Below, in pieces: positions 51,601 to 60,375 of a DNA stretch of 64,000 nucleotides (positions are counted from its first letter, which is position 1; every line of letters begins with the position of its first letter). A program made the translations under genes and the position numbers. The notes under the pieces are model-generated. The model did no database searches and was not told the DNA's origin. It worked only from the letters and a program-made list of their open reading frames with translations. Source of the DNA: Tardiphaga sp. P9-11 (GTDB taxonomy: Bacteria; Pseudomonadota; Alphaproteobacteria; Rhizobiales; Xanthobacteraceae); NCBI RefSeq assembly GCF_008329525.1, contig NZ_NPKQ01000003.1:186001-250000 (forward strand), written 5' to 3'.

Positions 51601-52004
51601 ATCATCGAAAGTACTTTATTTCAAAGGAAAGATGGCGCGGCAGCAGGCGGCCACCGCAGACGTCTACGATGTCGTCCCTTGACTACGGAGGGAAGCACAG
51701 CGGTTCATTCGCCGCAGATGCCTGCGCACAGCATCGTCATCATCACGGTGCCGCTAAATTTGGATGGCCATTTCATTGACGAACGAACGCCACCGTCGGA
51801 TATTCGTGACACACATTATGCACTTCGGAATGCCTGCATGACCGCATATGAGACCACAGTAGTGAGCCAGTTGCGCAAGCGCGTGACCTGCCGCTGCGTG
51901 TCCGCGGCCGCCGGCCCGTGTTGTTGACTCCGGCGTAGCAGCTCACACCGAACATCCCATCACTCACCGATAGGATCGCTGCCTCGGCGGCGAACAGAAC
52001 GCGC
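51601..52004. other. Gene-poor stretch with a Cys-rich short ORF
   Basis: About 400 bases with no established gene. The only notable item is the 29-codon frame at 51838-51927; several longer frames on both strands look like chance. Confidence 0.5.
51838..51927 (+). CDS. Possible Cys-rich leader peptide (29 residues)
   Basis: A short ORF from ATG 51838 encodes a peptide whose last residues are VTCRCVSAAAGPCC, four cysteines in twelve residues before the stop. It ends 77 bases before the next small gene. Terminal cysteine clusters in upstream ORFs can sense cysteine or metal supply by ribosome stalling. Real translation is not shown. Confidence 0.28.
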   Translation: MTAYETTVVSQLRKRVTCRCVSAAAGPCC

Positions 52005-52220
52005 ATGTCGAATGCTTATGTCATCGAAGTCTTCAATCGTACTGCCGGAATCGTCGTCGCCGAAGAGCGCGGATTTCGTTTCTTTTCATCAGAGCCTGCC
52101 TTCGACACGCTCGAAGGCGACCATTTCGGGTCGGCACGTGCAGCGGAGCGCGCGGCGAAGGCACTCTTGGATCAGCGAAGTCACAGGGCTGGCCAAACTC
52201 GTATCGCTACGGCTCGCTGA
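52005..52220 (+). CDS. Small conserved-looking hypothetical protein
   Basis: A 71-residue protein (MSNAYVIEVFNRTAGIVVAEE...) with a compact beta-rich first half and an Ala/Arg helix (SARAAERAAKALLDQ). Similar tiny proteins beginning with AYVIEV are, as I recall, frequent in Bradyrhizobium. No function known. The coding pattern is reasonable but the ribosome site is weak. Confidence 0.55.
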   Translation: MSNAYVIEVFNRTAGIVVAEERGFRFFSSEPAFDTLEGDHFGSARAAERAAKALLDQRSHRAGQTRIATAR

Positions 52221-52415
52221 GTTCGAGACTGTCCTCGCCCGACCAGAATGACAATCAGCGCCGAACGAACAAAATTGCCTGGCGCAGGCGGCATGGAGAA
52301 TATTGCTCCACGCCGGAACGCCCTGACGTGCTGATCATCATTATTTCCGGCGCGCGCTTGCGCAGACCAAGTTTATCGCTTTGGTTATACGCAAATGGCG
52401 CGTTGGAGAACGATG

Positions 52416-52568
52416 ATGCGTGAACTATCGGCGGAAGCCCGGTTGCATAACCGTGCGCGCGCGTCGTCGAACCGCACGGCGGTGCGCCTGCACACGGCCG
52501 CCGTTTACGGCGCATTTGCGTTGATCGCAGCCATCGTGTTCGGCGCGACATCGGCACGCCCATTTTGA
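52416..52568 (+). CDS. Tiny single-span membrane protein (50 residues)
   Basis: A frame from tandem ATGs at 52413/52416 with GGAG placed best for the second. It encodes a basic N-terminus (MRELSAEARLHNRARASSNR) and one membrane helix (AAVYGAFALIAAIVFGATSA) before the stop. Good ribosome site and positive-inside pattern support it. It lies between the 71-residue protein and the decayed monooxygenase. Function unknown. Confidence 0.55.
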   Translation: MRELSAEARLHNRARASSNRTAVRLHTAAVYGAFALIAAIVFGATSARPF

Positions 52569-52625
52569 CAGCGACACGGGACGGTGAGCCGCGCGCAAAC
52601 ATGCGGGCCATCGTCAGGGGACATC

Positions 52626-52901
52626 ATGAGCGATCGTTCGGAGTTTCTTTGGTACATCCCGAATGATGTGAAGACAGGTCACCGCGGCGATGTCGTCGAC
52701 GACAATCTCTATACCGCACCAGGAAAATTCGGCGCAGCCGGCGCCGGCACCACCTGGCTGGTCGGTTCGGCATCCGAAGTGGCCAGCTCTCTGCGGAAAT
52801 ACCGTGATCTCGGGATCGGGTATTTCATCCTGTCCGACACGCCCTATCTGGCGGAGATCGAGCGGCAAGGCCAAATGCTCCTGCCGTTGCTTCGGGATTG
52901 A
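52626..52901 (+). pseudogene. Internally deleted LLM-class flavin monooxygenase (SsuD-like) remnant
   Basis: The 91-residue frame joins the two ends of an alkanesulfonate-monooxygenase-type protein normally of about 370-390 residues. Residues 1-25 (MSDRSEFLWYIPNDVKTGHRGD) match the N-terminus of the rhizobial family as I remember it, and the rest (DDNLYTAPGKFG, GTTWLVGSASEV, LGIGYFILSDTPYLAEI) matches the last 65 or so. About 280 residues of the TIM barrel are missing, in frame, with the join near RGDVVDDN. Both ends and the stop are intact, so the deletion may be recent. It cannot bind FMN or be active as a monooxygenase. Confidence 0.78.
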
Positions 52902-53094
52902 TTAGTAGGGCATCATCCGACTGATCTACGTATTCGTCAGCATTGAGGGCAGCTCCCGACAATCCGCCACGCAGATAAGTCACCACTATCAATACCGAGT
53001 TTGGGAAGCCGTTCAGATCCAGGCGGAGACGACGGCCGACGGACCTTCGTCTAACCCACCTCCCGGCGACCCGATGCCGCAGGGTTTTCCCCTT

Positions 53095-53123
53095 CCGTCA
53101 TCTCTTCGTCACGGAACTGTCAG
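53095..53123 (+). promoter_or_regulatory. Pho-box-like triple direct repeat
   Basis: Three 7-mers, CCGTCAT (53095-53101), TCGTCAC (53106-53112) and CTGTCAG (53117-53123), are spaced exactly 11 bases apart, the geometry of PhoB sites (consensus half-site CTGTCAT). They end 58 bases before the start codon of the exported phytase-like esterase gene. Confidence 0.65.
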
Positions 53124-53181
53124 CGCAGCGTAACGCCAGCCCCCCAGAACACCGCCCATGGTCACCACAAAGGAGACAACC

Positions 53182-54537
53182 ATGCGCAGCACATTCCTCT
53201 GCTCCGTCGCTTCACTCGTCATGCTCTCTTCCGCCGCTTTCGCGCAGTCGGAAGGTGAATTCCCCGCCAGGCTCGCCGGCCATGCCGTGCTGCCGGCTGC
53301 CTCGACCATTGACGCGCCCGCGGATGCGCCGAACGACCTGAAGACCTCAGGCAAGTACACCACCGGCAAGCGCGTCGACGCGCTCGGCACCGTGATGGGC
53401 AAGTCCTATGAGCGTCCCACCGGCATCTCGCTGCCGATGAAGGGCCAGCCGCTGCAGGGTCATTCCGGTATCAAGGTGATGCCCGATGGTTCGTTCTGGG
53501 TGCTGACCGACAATGGCGCCGGCTCGCGCTACAATTCGGCCGATTACATGATCTATCTGAATCATCACAAGATCGACTGGAAGAACGGCAAGGTCGAGCG
53601 TCAGGCCACCGTGTTCCTGCACGATCCCGACAAGAAGGTGCCGTTCCGCATCGTTCATGAAGACACCGCGAAGCGTTACCTGACCGGCGCCGATGTCGAC
53701 ACCGAAGGCTTCCAGATCGTCGGCGACAACTTCTGGATCGGCGAGGAATTCGGCCCCTACATCATCAAGGCCGACAAGACCGGCAAGGTGCTGGCCGTGT
53801 TCGACACCGTCGCCGACGGCAAGCCGGTTCGCTCGCCCGACCATTGGTCTGTGCAGTCGCCGGGCGCGCCGGGCGCCACCTACACCACGGTCAATCTGCG
53901 CCGCTCCAAGGGCTATGAAGGCTTCGCCTCCTCCAAGGATGGCAAGTTCCTCTACGGCCTGCTCGAAGGCCCCATCTGGGATGCCGAGAAGAAGGACTGG
54001 GAAAAGGTCGACGGCAAGGAAGCTTCGCGCATCCTGGAATTCGACGTCGCCAACGAGAAGTTCACCGGTCGCTACTGGCAGTACGTGTTCGAACAGAACG
54101 GCAATGCCATTGGCGACTTCAACATGATCACCGCCGACAACGGCCTGATCATCGAGCGTGACAACGGCGAAGGCACCAAGGACAAGGCCTGCGCCGACGG
54201 CAAGCGCGGTGAAGACTGCTTCCCGGATCTCGCCAAGTTCAAGAAGGTCTACAAGATCGAACTGAACGACGCCAATGTCGGCAAGCCCGTTCGCAAGATT
54301 GGTTTCATCGACCTGATGAAGATCCAGGACCCGAACAAGCTGGCCCGCAAGCCGCTGAATGACGGCGTGCTGACCTTCCCGTTCTTCACCATCGAGAACG
54401 TCGACCAGGTTGATGCCACCCACATCATCGTCGGCAACGACAACAACCTGCCGTTCTCGTCGAGCCGCGAGCCGAATAAGGCTGACGACAACGAGTTCGT
54501 GCTGCTCGAAGTCGCCGACTTCCTGAAGGCGAAGTAA
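53182..54537 (+). CDS. Exported esterase-like phytase family protein
   Basis: A 451-residue secreted protein of the esterase-like/phytase-like beta-propeller family (Phytase-like, PF13449). The ATG at 53182 follows a perfect AAGGAG and starts a signal peptide (MRSTFLCSVASLVMLSSAAFAQ). Family features: GHSGIKVMPDGSFWVLTDNGAG, DTEGFQIVGDNFWIGEEFGPYI, KGYEGFASSKDGKFLYGLLEGP and GDFNMITADNGLIIERDNGEG. Similar proteins are phosphate-starvation induced in several alphaproteobacteria. The Pho-box-like repeats upstream support a role in scavenging organic phosphate, though phosphatase activity is not proven for the family. Confidence 0.88.
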   Translation: MRSTFLCSVASLVMLSSAAFAQSEGEFPARLAGHAVLPAASTIDAPADAPNDLKTSGKYTTGKRVDALGTVMGKSYERPTGISLPMKGQPLQGHSGIKVMPDGSFWVLTDNGAGSRYNSADYMIYLNHHKIDWKNGKVERQATVFLHDPDKKVPFRIVHEDTAKRYLTGADVDTEGFQIVGDNFWIGEEFGPYIIKADKTGKVLAVFDTVADGKPVRSPDHWSVQSPGAPGATYTTVNLRRSKGYEGFASSKDGKFLYGLLEGPIWDAEKKDWEKVDGKEASRILEFDVANEKFTGRYWQYVFEQNGNAIGDFNMITADNGLIIERDNGEGTKDKACADGKRGEDCFPDLAKFKKVYKIELNDANVGKPVRKIGFIDLMKIQDPNKLARKPLNDGVLTFPFFTIENVDQVDATHIIVGNDNNLPFSSSREPNKADDNEFVLLEVADFLKAK

Positions 54538-54568
54538 GTAACGCGAGCAGGCATCAGCCTGAACGACG

Positions 54569-54596
54569 AAAGCCCTCCCGCAAGGGAGGGCTTTTT
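54569..54596 (+). terminator. Intrinsic terminator
   Basis: AAAGCCCTCCC (54569-54579), GCAA tetraloop, GGGAGGGCTTT (54584-54594), then TT. An 11-bp stem, 32 bases after the phytase-like gene's stop. Confidence 0.9.
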
Positions 54597-54619
54597 GCGT
54601 TCGAGCTTGATCTACTTTC

Positions 54620-54641
54620 CTCTCCCACAAGGGGGAGAGGG
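54620..54641 (-). terminator. Hairpin downstream of the first chemoreceptor gene
   Basis: CCTCTCCC (54620-54627) pairs with GGGAGAGG (54634-54641) around ACAAGG, 13 bases past the minus-strand stop at 54654. It lacks a long T-tract on the minus strand, so termination is possible but not certain. It resembles the arms of the repeats at 3736 and 62131. Confidence 0.5.
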
Positions 54642-54653
54642 GAAGAAGAGCCT

Positions 54654-56339
54654 CTACGCCGCACGCACCTTGGTCAGGAACTCGTCCACCGCCGTCCGCA
54701 ACATGCCGGACTGAGTGTCGAGCTCCCTGGCATTCGACAACACCTGCGAGGCCGCCGTCCCGGTCGCTTCCGCTGCGCTGCTGACGCCCCCGATATGTTC
54801 GCTGATCTCACTGGAGCCTGCCGCGACCGACTGAATGTTGCGCGCGATTTCCCGCGTGGCCTCGCCCTGCTCCTGGACGGCCGTGGAGATGCTGGTGGTG
54901 ATCTCGCTCATCTGCGCGATGGTCCCCGTAATGGCGCTGATCGAGAGTACGGCTTCGCTGGTCGATGCCTGCATAGCTGCGACCTGGGCGGAGATCTCTT
55001 CGGTGGCCTTGGCGGTCTGGCTTGCCAGCGCCTTCACTTCCGAGGCGACGACCGCAAAGCCGCGGCCGGACTCGCCGGCGCGCGCCGCTTCGATGGTCGC
55101 ATTCAGCGCGAGCAGATTGGTTTGGGAGGCGATGCTGTGGATCAACTGAACCACTTCGCCGATCTTCTCCGCGCCGCTGGACAGCAGCTGAACGGTCGCA
55201 TTGGTGCGCTCCGCATCGCCGACTGCCTTGCTGGCAATTTGGCTCGACTGCGAGACCTGCCGCAAGACTTCGCTGACCGAAGCCGACAATTCCTCGGCAG
55301 CGGCTGCAACCGTGCTGACATTGTCCGACGACCGCTCCGACGCGGCTCCGACCGTCGATGCACGCGAACTCGCATCGCTGGCGGTCGCCGTCATGGATTG
55401 CGCGGTGGTCTGCATCCCTGCCGCCGCGGTCGATACCGAGCGGACAATCCCGTTGACGCTGCGTTCGAAATCATCGGCGATGCTCTCCATGGTCGAACGA
55501 CGCTCGGCAGACGCGCGCGCCTGCGTCTCGGCTTCGATCTTGTCGAGCCCGCGGATCCGGACCGCATTGTCCTTGAAGACCTGAACGGTCGATGCCATCG
55601 CACCGATCTCATCGCCGCGCCCGGTCCCGGGAATGTCGTCTTCGAGCGCGCCATCGGCCAGCGTGCGCATCCGCGCACCGAGCTGACCGAGCGGGCGGTT
55701 GATGCTGCGACCGATCATCCAGGCGATGCCGCCCGCGACCGCACCAATAGCAAGGATCGCCAAACCGAGCGCCCAGACGATTGGCTTCAACCTGGCGTCG
55801 AGGTCTTCCAGATAGGCTCCGGCGCCCACATACATGTTCCATCCCGGGATCGCAGCGGCATAAGCAACCTTGCGCAGCGGCTCCGTCTGGCCAGGTTTGA
55901 CGTAGTCGTAGAACATCGTGTGCTCGCCCTTGGCAGCAACACTGTCGCGCCACTCGCGACCGATCGCCTTGCCATTGGTCACCACATCGAGACGGTTCTG
56001 ACCGATCTGCTTGGCATCCGGCGACAACACCGTCACGCCGTCCATCATGGAGCCGAACAGGTAGCCCGCGCCGTTGTCGTAGGTCATCGTGTTTGCACGA
56101 CGACCGAATTCAGCCATCGCGGCTTCCTTGGTGAGCTGGCCGGCGTCGACTTGTTTTTGCAATCCGATCGCCACGCTGCGCGCGGCATCGACGAAGTGGC
56201 GAAGCTCCTCGATCCTTGAAGTCATCATTTCGCGCTGAACGAAATATCCCGCGAGAACGCCAGACGCGCACAGACCAAGCAACATGACACCCACCAGAAT
56301 ACCTAGCTTGGGCGTGATCGTCAGATTACTTATCTTCAC
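54654..56339 (-). CDS. Methyl-accepting chemotaxis protein with single Cache sensor (copy 1)
   Basis: Membrane chemoreceptor of 561 residues. TM1 (about 13-32) precedes a periplasmic single Cache (sCache_2) domain of about 150 residues containing [17 protein letters not shown] and [19 protein letters not shown]2 (about 192-212) leads to a HAMP domain ([16 protein letters not shown]...[17 protein letters not shown]). The long signalling coiled coil carries the hairpin tip [33 protein letters not shown]... The start is a GTG at 56339 with GGAG upstream. There is no C-terminal CheR-tethering pentapeptide. Its ligand is unknown, probably a small organic acid or amine. The cytoplasmic half is almost the same as in the next two genes. 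Confidence 0.95.
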   Translation of the reverse strand: MKISNLTITPKLGILVGVMLLGLCASGVLAGYFVQREMMTSRIEELRHFVDAARSVAIGLQKQVDAGQLTKEAAMAEFGRRANTMTYDNGAGYLFGSMMDGVTVLSPDAKQIGQNRLDVVTNGKAIGREWRDSVAAKGEHTMFYDYVKPGQTEPLRKVAYAAAIPGWNMYVGAGAYLEDLDARLKPIVWALGLAILAIGAVAGGIAWMIGRSINRPLGQLGARMRTLADGALEDDIPGTGRGDEIGAMASTVQVFKDNAVRIRGLDKIEAETQARASAERRSTMESIADDFERSVNGIVRSVSTAAAGMQTTAQSMTATASDASSRASTVGAASERSSDNVSTVAAAAEELSASVSEVLRQVSQSSQIASKAVGDAERTNATVQLLSSGAEKIGEVVQLIHSIASQTNLLALNATIEAARAGESGRGFAVVASEVKALASQTAKATEEISAQVAAMQASTSEAVLSISAITGTIAQMSEITTSISTAVQEQGEATREIARNIQSVAAGSSEISEHIGGVSSAAEATGTAASQVLSNARELDTQSGMLRTAVDEFLTKVRAA

Positions 56340-56516
56340 AATGAGTTCTCCAAAAAAGTCGCGGGTGCAAATACCAATTGAGGAGAAGAATACCGAACAG
56401 ACCTTTTTTGTTCTTTACAAACCAAAACCGCAAATCATCGAGCCTGTAATACTTGATGATGAGCAAAGATTGCAGCGCTACATGAGCTCGCTCTCCGCGA
56501 GAGAAGGGGAAAGGCC

Positions 56517-58205
56517 CTACGCTGCTCGAACCTTCGCGAGGAATTCATCCACCGCCTTGCGCAGGATGCTCGACTGGCCGTCCAGCTCCTTTGCATTCGA
56601 CAGCACCATGCCTGCCGCCTGCCCCGTTGCTTCCGCCGCTGCGCTGACGCCGCCGATATGAGCGCTGACCTCGCTTGAGCCTGCGGCAACCGACTGGATG
56701 TTGCGCGCGATCTCCTGCGTGGCCGAACCTTGCTCTTCCACTGCCGCCGAGATCGTCGTGGTGATCTGGCTCATCTGCGCGATCGTGCCGGTGATGGCGT
56801 TGATCGAGTTGACAGCCTCCTGCGTCGACGCCTGCATCGCTGCAACCTGCGCGGAGATTTCCTCGGTCGCCTTGGCCGTCTGGCTCGCCAGTGCCTTCAC
56901 TTCCGACGCGACGACCGCAAAGCCACGGCCGGATTCACCGGCGCGTGCCGCTTCAATGGTTGCGTTCAGCGCAAGCAGATTGGTCTGCGAGGCGATGTTG
57001 TGGATCAGCTGCACGACCTCGCCAATCTTCTCGGCGCCGCTGGAGAGCTGCTGCACCGTCGCATTGGTGCGCTCCGCATCGCCCACGGCCTTGCTGGCGA
57101 TATCGCTCGAGGCTGCGACCTGACGCAGCACTTCGCTGACCGATGCCGATAGTTCTTCAGCCGCGGCGGCAACCGTGCTGACATTGTCAGATGAGCGCGC
57201 CGATGCCGCTCCGACCGTCGATGCGCGCGAGCTCGCGTCGCTGGCTGTCGCCGTCATCGACTGCGCGGTGCTCTGCATACCGGCCGCGGCGGTGGAGACG
57301 GAACGCACGATGCCGTTGACGCTGCGCTCGAAATCATCGGCGAGGCTTTCCATAGCCGCACGGCGTTCGGCAGCAACACGGGCCTGCGATTCCACCTCGA
57401 TCTTGTCGAGCCCGCGGATGCGCACCGCGTTGTCCTTGAACACCTGAACCGTTGCGGCCATGGCACCGATCTCGTCGCCGCGGTCGACGTCGGGGATCGC
57501 TTCATCCAGCGCGCCATCGGCGAGACCGCGCATGCGCGCGCCGAGCCGGCGAAGTGGGATGGTGATGCTGCGGCCAATCATCCAGGCAAGCGCGCCGAGA
57601 ATGACAATGACCGCGAGTGCCGCGATCATCACGGTGCGCGCACTCTCCCAGAGCTGTACCTGCAAGTCGTCGATATAGACGCCGGTACCGATGACCCAAC
57701 CCCAGGGCTCGAAACCGACGACATAAGAGAGCTTCGGCTGCGGTGCGTCCTTGCCGGGTTTCGGCCAAAGATAATCGACGAAGCCGGCCTTCTGCTTCTT
57801 CACTACATCGGCGAATTCGACAAACAGCCGCTTGCCGTTCGGGTCCTTGTTGCCGGAGAGATCGCTGCCGTTCATCTCGGGCTTGATCGGATGCATCACC
57901 ATCCGCGGCTGCAGGTCATTGATCCAAAAGTAATCGCCATTGCCGTAGCGCAGTTTGCCGATACGCGCCGCTGCGGTCTTGCGAGCGGCCTCGTCCGACA
58001 CGCCGCTACGCTGGATCGTCGCGTATTCTTCCTGCGCGATGCCGAGCGCCAGCTCCGTAAGATGGGTCAGTTCGCTCTGGCGCTGCTGCTTGAGGGAGTC
58101 GCCGAGGGTGTTCAGCTGCATCCAGGCCAGCCCGGCGAGGCCAAGAAAGCTCAAGCCAATGATGCTGTAGAGGCGAAGGCCGATCGAAATTTTCAAACGA
58201 TTCAT
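56517..58205 (-). CDS. Methyl-accepting chemotaxis protein with single Cache sensor (copy 2)
   Basis: Chemoreceptor of 562 residues from the ATG at 58205; an upstream frame to 58301 has no membrane start. TM1 ([20 protein letters not shown]) is followed by an sCache_2 domain with [28 protein letters not shown] and [18 protein letters not shown]2, HAMP and the signalling domain follow. The periplasmic part differs sharply from copies 1 and 3, more like the classical sCache_2 type, while the cytoplasmic part is near-identical. This suggests a shared output with different ligands. Confidence 0.95.
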   Translation of the reverse strand: MNRLKISIGLRLYSIIGLSFLGLAGLAWMQLNTLGDSLKQQRQSELTHLTELALGIAQEEYATIQRSGVSDEAARKTAAARIGKLRYGNGDYFWINDLQPRMVMHPIKPEMNGSDLSGNKDPNGKRLFVEFADVVKKQKAGFVDYLWPKPGKDAPQPKLSYVVGFEPWGWVIGTGVYIDDLQVQLWESARTVMIAALAVIVILGALAWMIGRSITIPLRRLGARMRGLADGALDEAIPDVDRGDEIGAMAATVQVFKDNAVRIRGLDKIEVESQARVAAERRAAMESLADDFERSVNGIVRSVSTAAAGMQSTAQSMTATASDASSRASTVGAASARSSDNVSTVAAAAEELSASVSEVLRQVAASSDIASKAVGDAERTNATVQQLSSGAEKIGEVVQLIHNIASQTNLLALNATIEAARAGESGRGFAVVASEVKALASQTAKATEEISAQVAAMQASTQEAVNSINAITGTIAQMSQITTTISAAVEEQGSATQEIARNIQSVAAGSSEVSAHIGGVSAAAEATGQAAGMVLSNAKELDGQSSILRKAVDEFLAKVRAA

Positions 58206-58497
58206 GGGAAGTATCCCTGTAAGGCGCGCTAAAATAAGCGAGTCACCATCGCAGGGTGTAGTTTCGAGTTCGTGAAGTGGTGTGTAGTTCCGTTTTTGCA
58301 ACCGCGGTTATAGGTTACCTCGAATGCATCAAAAGTCGCGCTACAGGTAGCTGCGCACCACTACAAACTATCATTGTGCAGATTTAAGTTTGGTGGTGCA
58401 GCGATACGACGCAGCGGCCGAAACTCAATAGTTCAGGCAAGTCCCAGCCCTGTAGCTCCCCGAGCGCAGCTAAGCCGCGCTCGGGGAAGGATTTGAC

Positions 58498-60177
58498 TCA
58501 GGCTGCTCTCACCTTGGCGAGGAATTCATCCACGGCGGTGCGCAGCATGCCGGACTGGCTCTCCAGCTCCTTTGCATTCGACAGCACCTGTGACGCCGCC
58601 GAGCCGGTGGCCTCGGCTGCGCTGCTGACGCCGCCGATATGATTGCTGATCTCATTCGCGCCGGCCGACACCGACTGAATGTTGCGCGCGATTTCCTGCG
58701 TCGCCGTGCCCTGCTGCTCCACCGCCACAGAGATCGTGTTGGTGATCTGGCTCATCTGGGCGATGGTACCGGTGATGGCGCCGATCGATGCAACGGCCTC
58801 GCTGGTCGATGCCTGCATGGCGGCAACCTGCGCCGAGATTTCCTCGGTGGCCTTGGCGGTCTGACTGGCCAGCGCCTTCACTTCGGAGGCCACCACCGCG
58901 AAGCCGCGACCCGACTCGCCGGCGCGTGCGGCCTCGATGGTCGCGTTGAGCGCCAGGAGATTGGTCTGCGACGCAATGCTGTGGATCAGCTGTACCACCT
59001 CGCCGATCTTCTCAGCGCCGCTCGACAGTATCTGAACGGTGGCATTGGTGCGTTCGGCATCGCCCACCGCCTTGCTGGCGATCTCGCTGGAGGCCGATAC
59101 CTGGCGCAGCACTTCACCGACTGACGCTGACAATTCCTCCGCAGCAGCCGCAACCGTGCTGACATTATCGGACGAGCGCGTCGAAGCCGCGCTGACCGTT
59201 GCGGCGCGCGAGCTTGCATCGCTCGCCGTTGCCGTCATCGACTGCGCGGTGCTCTGCATGCCGACCGCGGCGGTCGAGACCGAGCGGACGATACCCGTCA
59301 CGCTGCGCTCGAAATCCGTGGCCATGGCTTCCATGGCGGCGCGACGCTCCGCGGCGATGCGGCCCTGCGCGTCCGCCTCGACCTGTTCGAGCGCGCGGAT
59401 CCGCAATGCGTTGTCCTTGAACACCTGAACCGTCTTGGCCATCGCGCCGACTTCGTCGCCGCGGCCGACGCCCGGAATTTCCTCATCCAGCGCACCCTTG
59501 GCGAGCGACTCCATGCGCGATCCCAGCATGCCGAGCGGCCTGGTGATGCTGCGGCCGATCAGCCACGCGATGGCACCCGCCACTGCGGCAATGGCCAGCA
59601 TGGCCAGACCGAGCGCCCAGATGATCGGCTTCAGATGGGCGTCGAGGTCATCGAGATAGGCGCCGGTGGCAATGAACATGTTCCAGCCGGGCAATGCCGC
59701 CGCATAGCCCATCTTGCGCGACGGGACCTGCTCATTGGGCTTCTGGAATTCATAGGTGAGAATCTTTGAGCCGTTGGCTGCGACGCCATCGCGAAATTCA
59801 CGCGTGATCGCCACGCCGCTGACCTTGACGTCCAGCCGGTTGGATCCTGCCTTGAAACCCGGCAGATGAACCACATCGCCGTCCATCGTGTAGATGAAGA
59901 GGTAATTGCCGTTGTCATAGGTCATCGGTTCGATGCGGCGCACCAGCTCGGCGGTGGCGGCGTCCCTGGTGAGCTTGCCCGCAGCGACGTCCTTCTGGAT
60001 GCTGGCCGCCACGTTGGTTCCGATTTCAACGATCGACTTCAGCTGCTCGGTTCGCGCGGAGAGCATCTCACTCTTGACCATATAGGCGGCCAGGATGCCC
60101 GCGGCGCAGAGGCCGATCATGGTGACGGCCACCAGAACGATGAGCTTGTACGTAATACGGATATTGGCGAGCTTCAC
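58498..60177 (-). CDS. Methyl-accepting chemotaxis protein with single Cache sensor (copy 3)
   Basis: Chemoreceptor of 559 residues from a GTG at 60177 with GGGGGAA upstream; the opening [12 protein letters not shown] aligns with copy 1 ([12 protein letters not shown]), supporting this start over 60228. The sCache_2 domain has [17 protein letters not shown] and [22 protein letters not shown] and the signalling tip are as in the other copies, ending [15 protein letters not shown]. The sensor resembles copy 1, suggesting one duplication between these two. Confidence 0.95.
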   Translation of the reverse strand: MKLANIRITYKLIVLVAVTMIGLCAAGILAAYMVKSEMLSARTEQLKSIVEIGTNVAASIQKDVAAGKLTRDAATAELVRRIEPMTYDNGNYLFIYTMDGDVVHLPGFKAGSNRLDVKVSGVAITREFRDGVAANGSKILTYEFQKPNEQVPSRKMGYAAALPGWNMFIATGAYLDDLDAHLKPIIWALGLAMLAIAAVAGAIAWLIGRSITRPLGMLGSRMESLAKGALDEEIPGVGRGDEVGAMAKTVQVFKDNALRIRALEQVEADAQGRIAAERRAAMEAMATDFERSVTGIVRSVSTAAVGMQSTAQSMTATASDASSRAATVSAASTRSSDNVSTVAAAAEELSASVGEVLRQVSASSEIASKAVGDAERTNATVQILSSGAEKIGEVVQLIHSIASQTNLLALNATIEAARAGESGRGFAVVASEVKALASQTAKATEEISAQVAAMQASTSEAVASIGAITGTIAQMSQITNTISVAVEQQGTATQEIARNIQSVSAGANEISNHIGGVSSAAEATGSAASQVLSNAKELESQSGMLRTAVDEFLAKVRAA

Positions 60178-60319
60178 GGCTGTATTCCCCCGAGCGTGCG
60201 ATTTTCGATCGCTGATTCCTCGCGGCAAACTTACCGGGGTAGTGTTCCCAAATCCTTACACGCGCGGGCGGGGCAAACCTGCCGCGCCGACCTGAATGTG
60301 AACATTTTCCAAAAATGAA

Positions 60320-60348
60320 AAAATCCCCGCCTTTCGGGCGGGGATTTT
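60320..60348 (-). terminator. Intrinsic terminator of serA
   Basis: A 12-bp stem (AAAATCCCCGCC / GGCGGGGATTTT) with a TTTCG loop. On the minus strand it is followed by TTTCATTTTT. It lies 28 bases past the serA stop at 60376. Confidence 0.9.
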
Positions 60349-60375
60349 GGCAATGTCAGTTCAGGCAGGAGATAC

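Noticed and set aside
53347-54630. A 427-codon minus-strand frame over the phytase-like gene
   Set aside because: It runs through the terminator and is a codon-bias shadow of a gene with an ideal ribosome site and signal peptide.
54795-56219. A 474-codon plus-strand frame over chemoreceptor copy 1
   Set aside because: Shadow composition; chemoreceptor motifs lie on the other strand.
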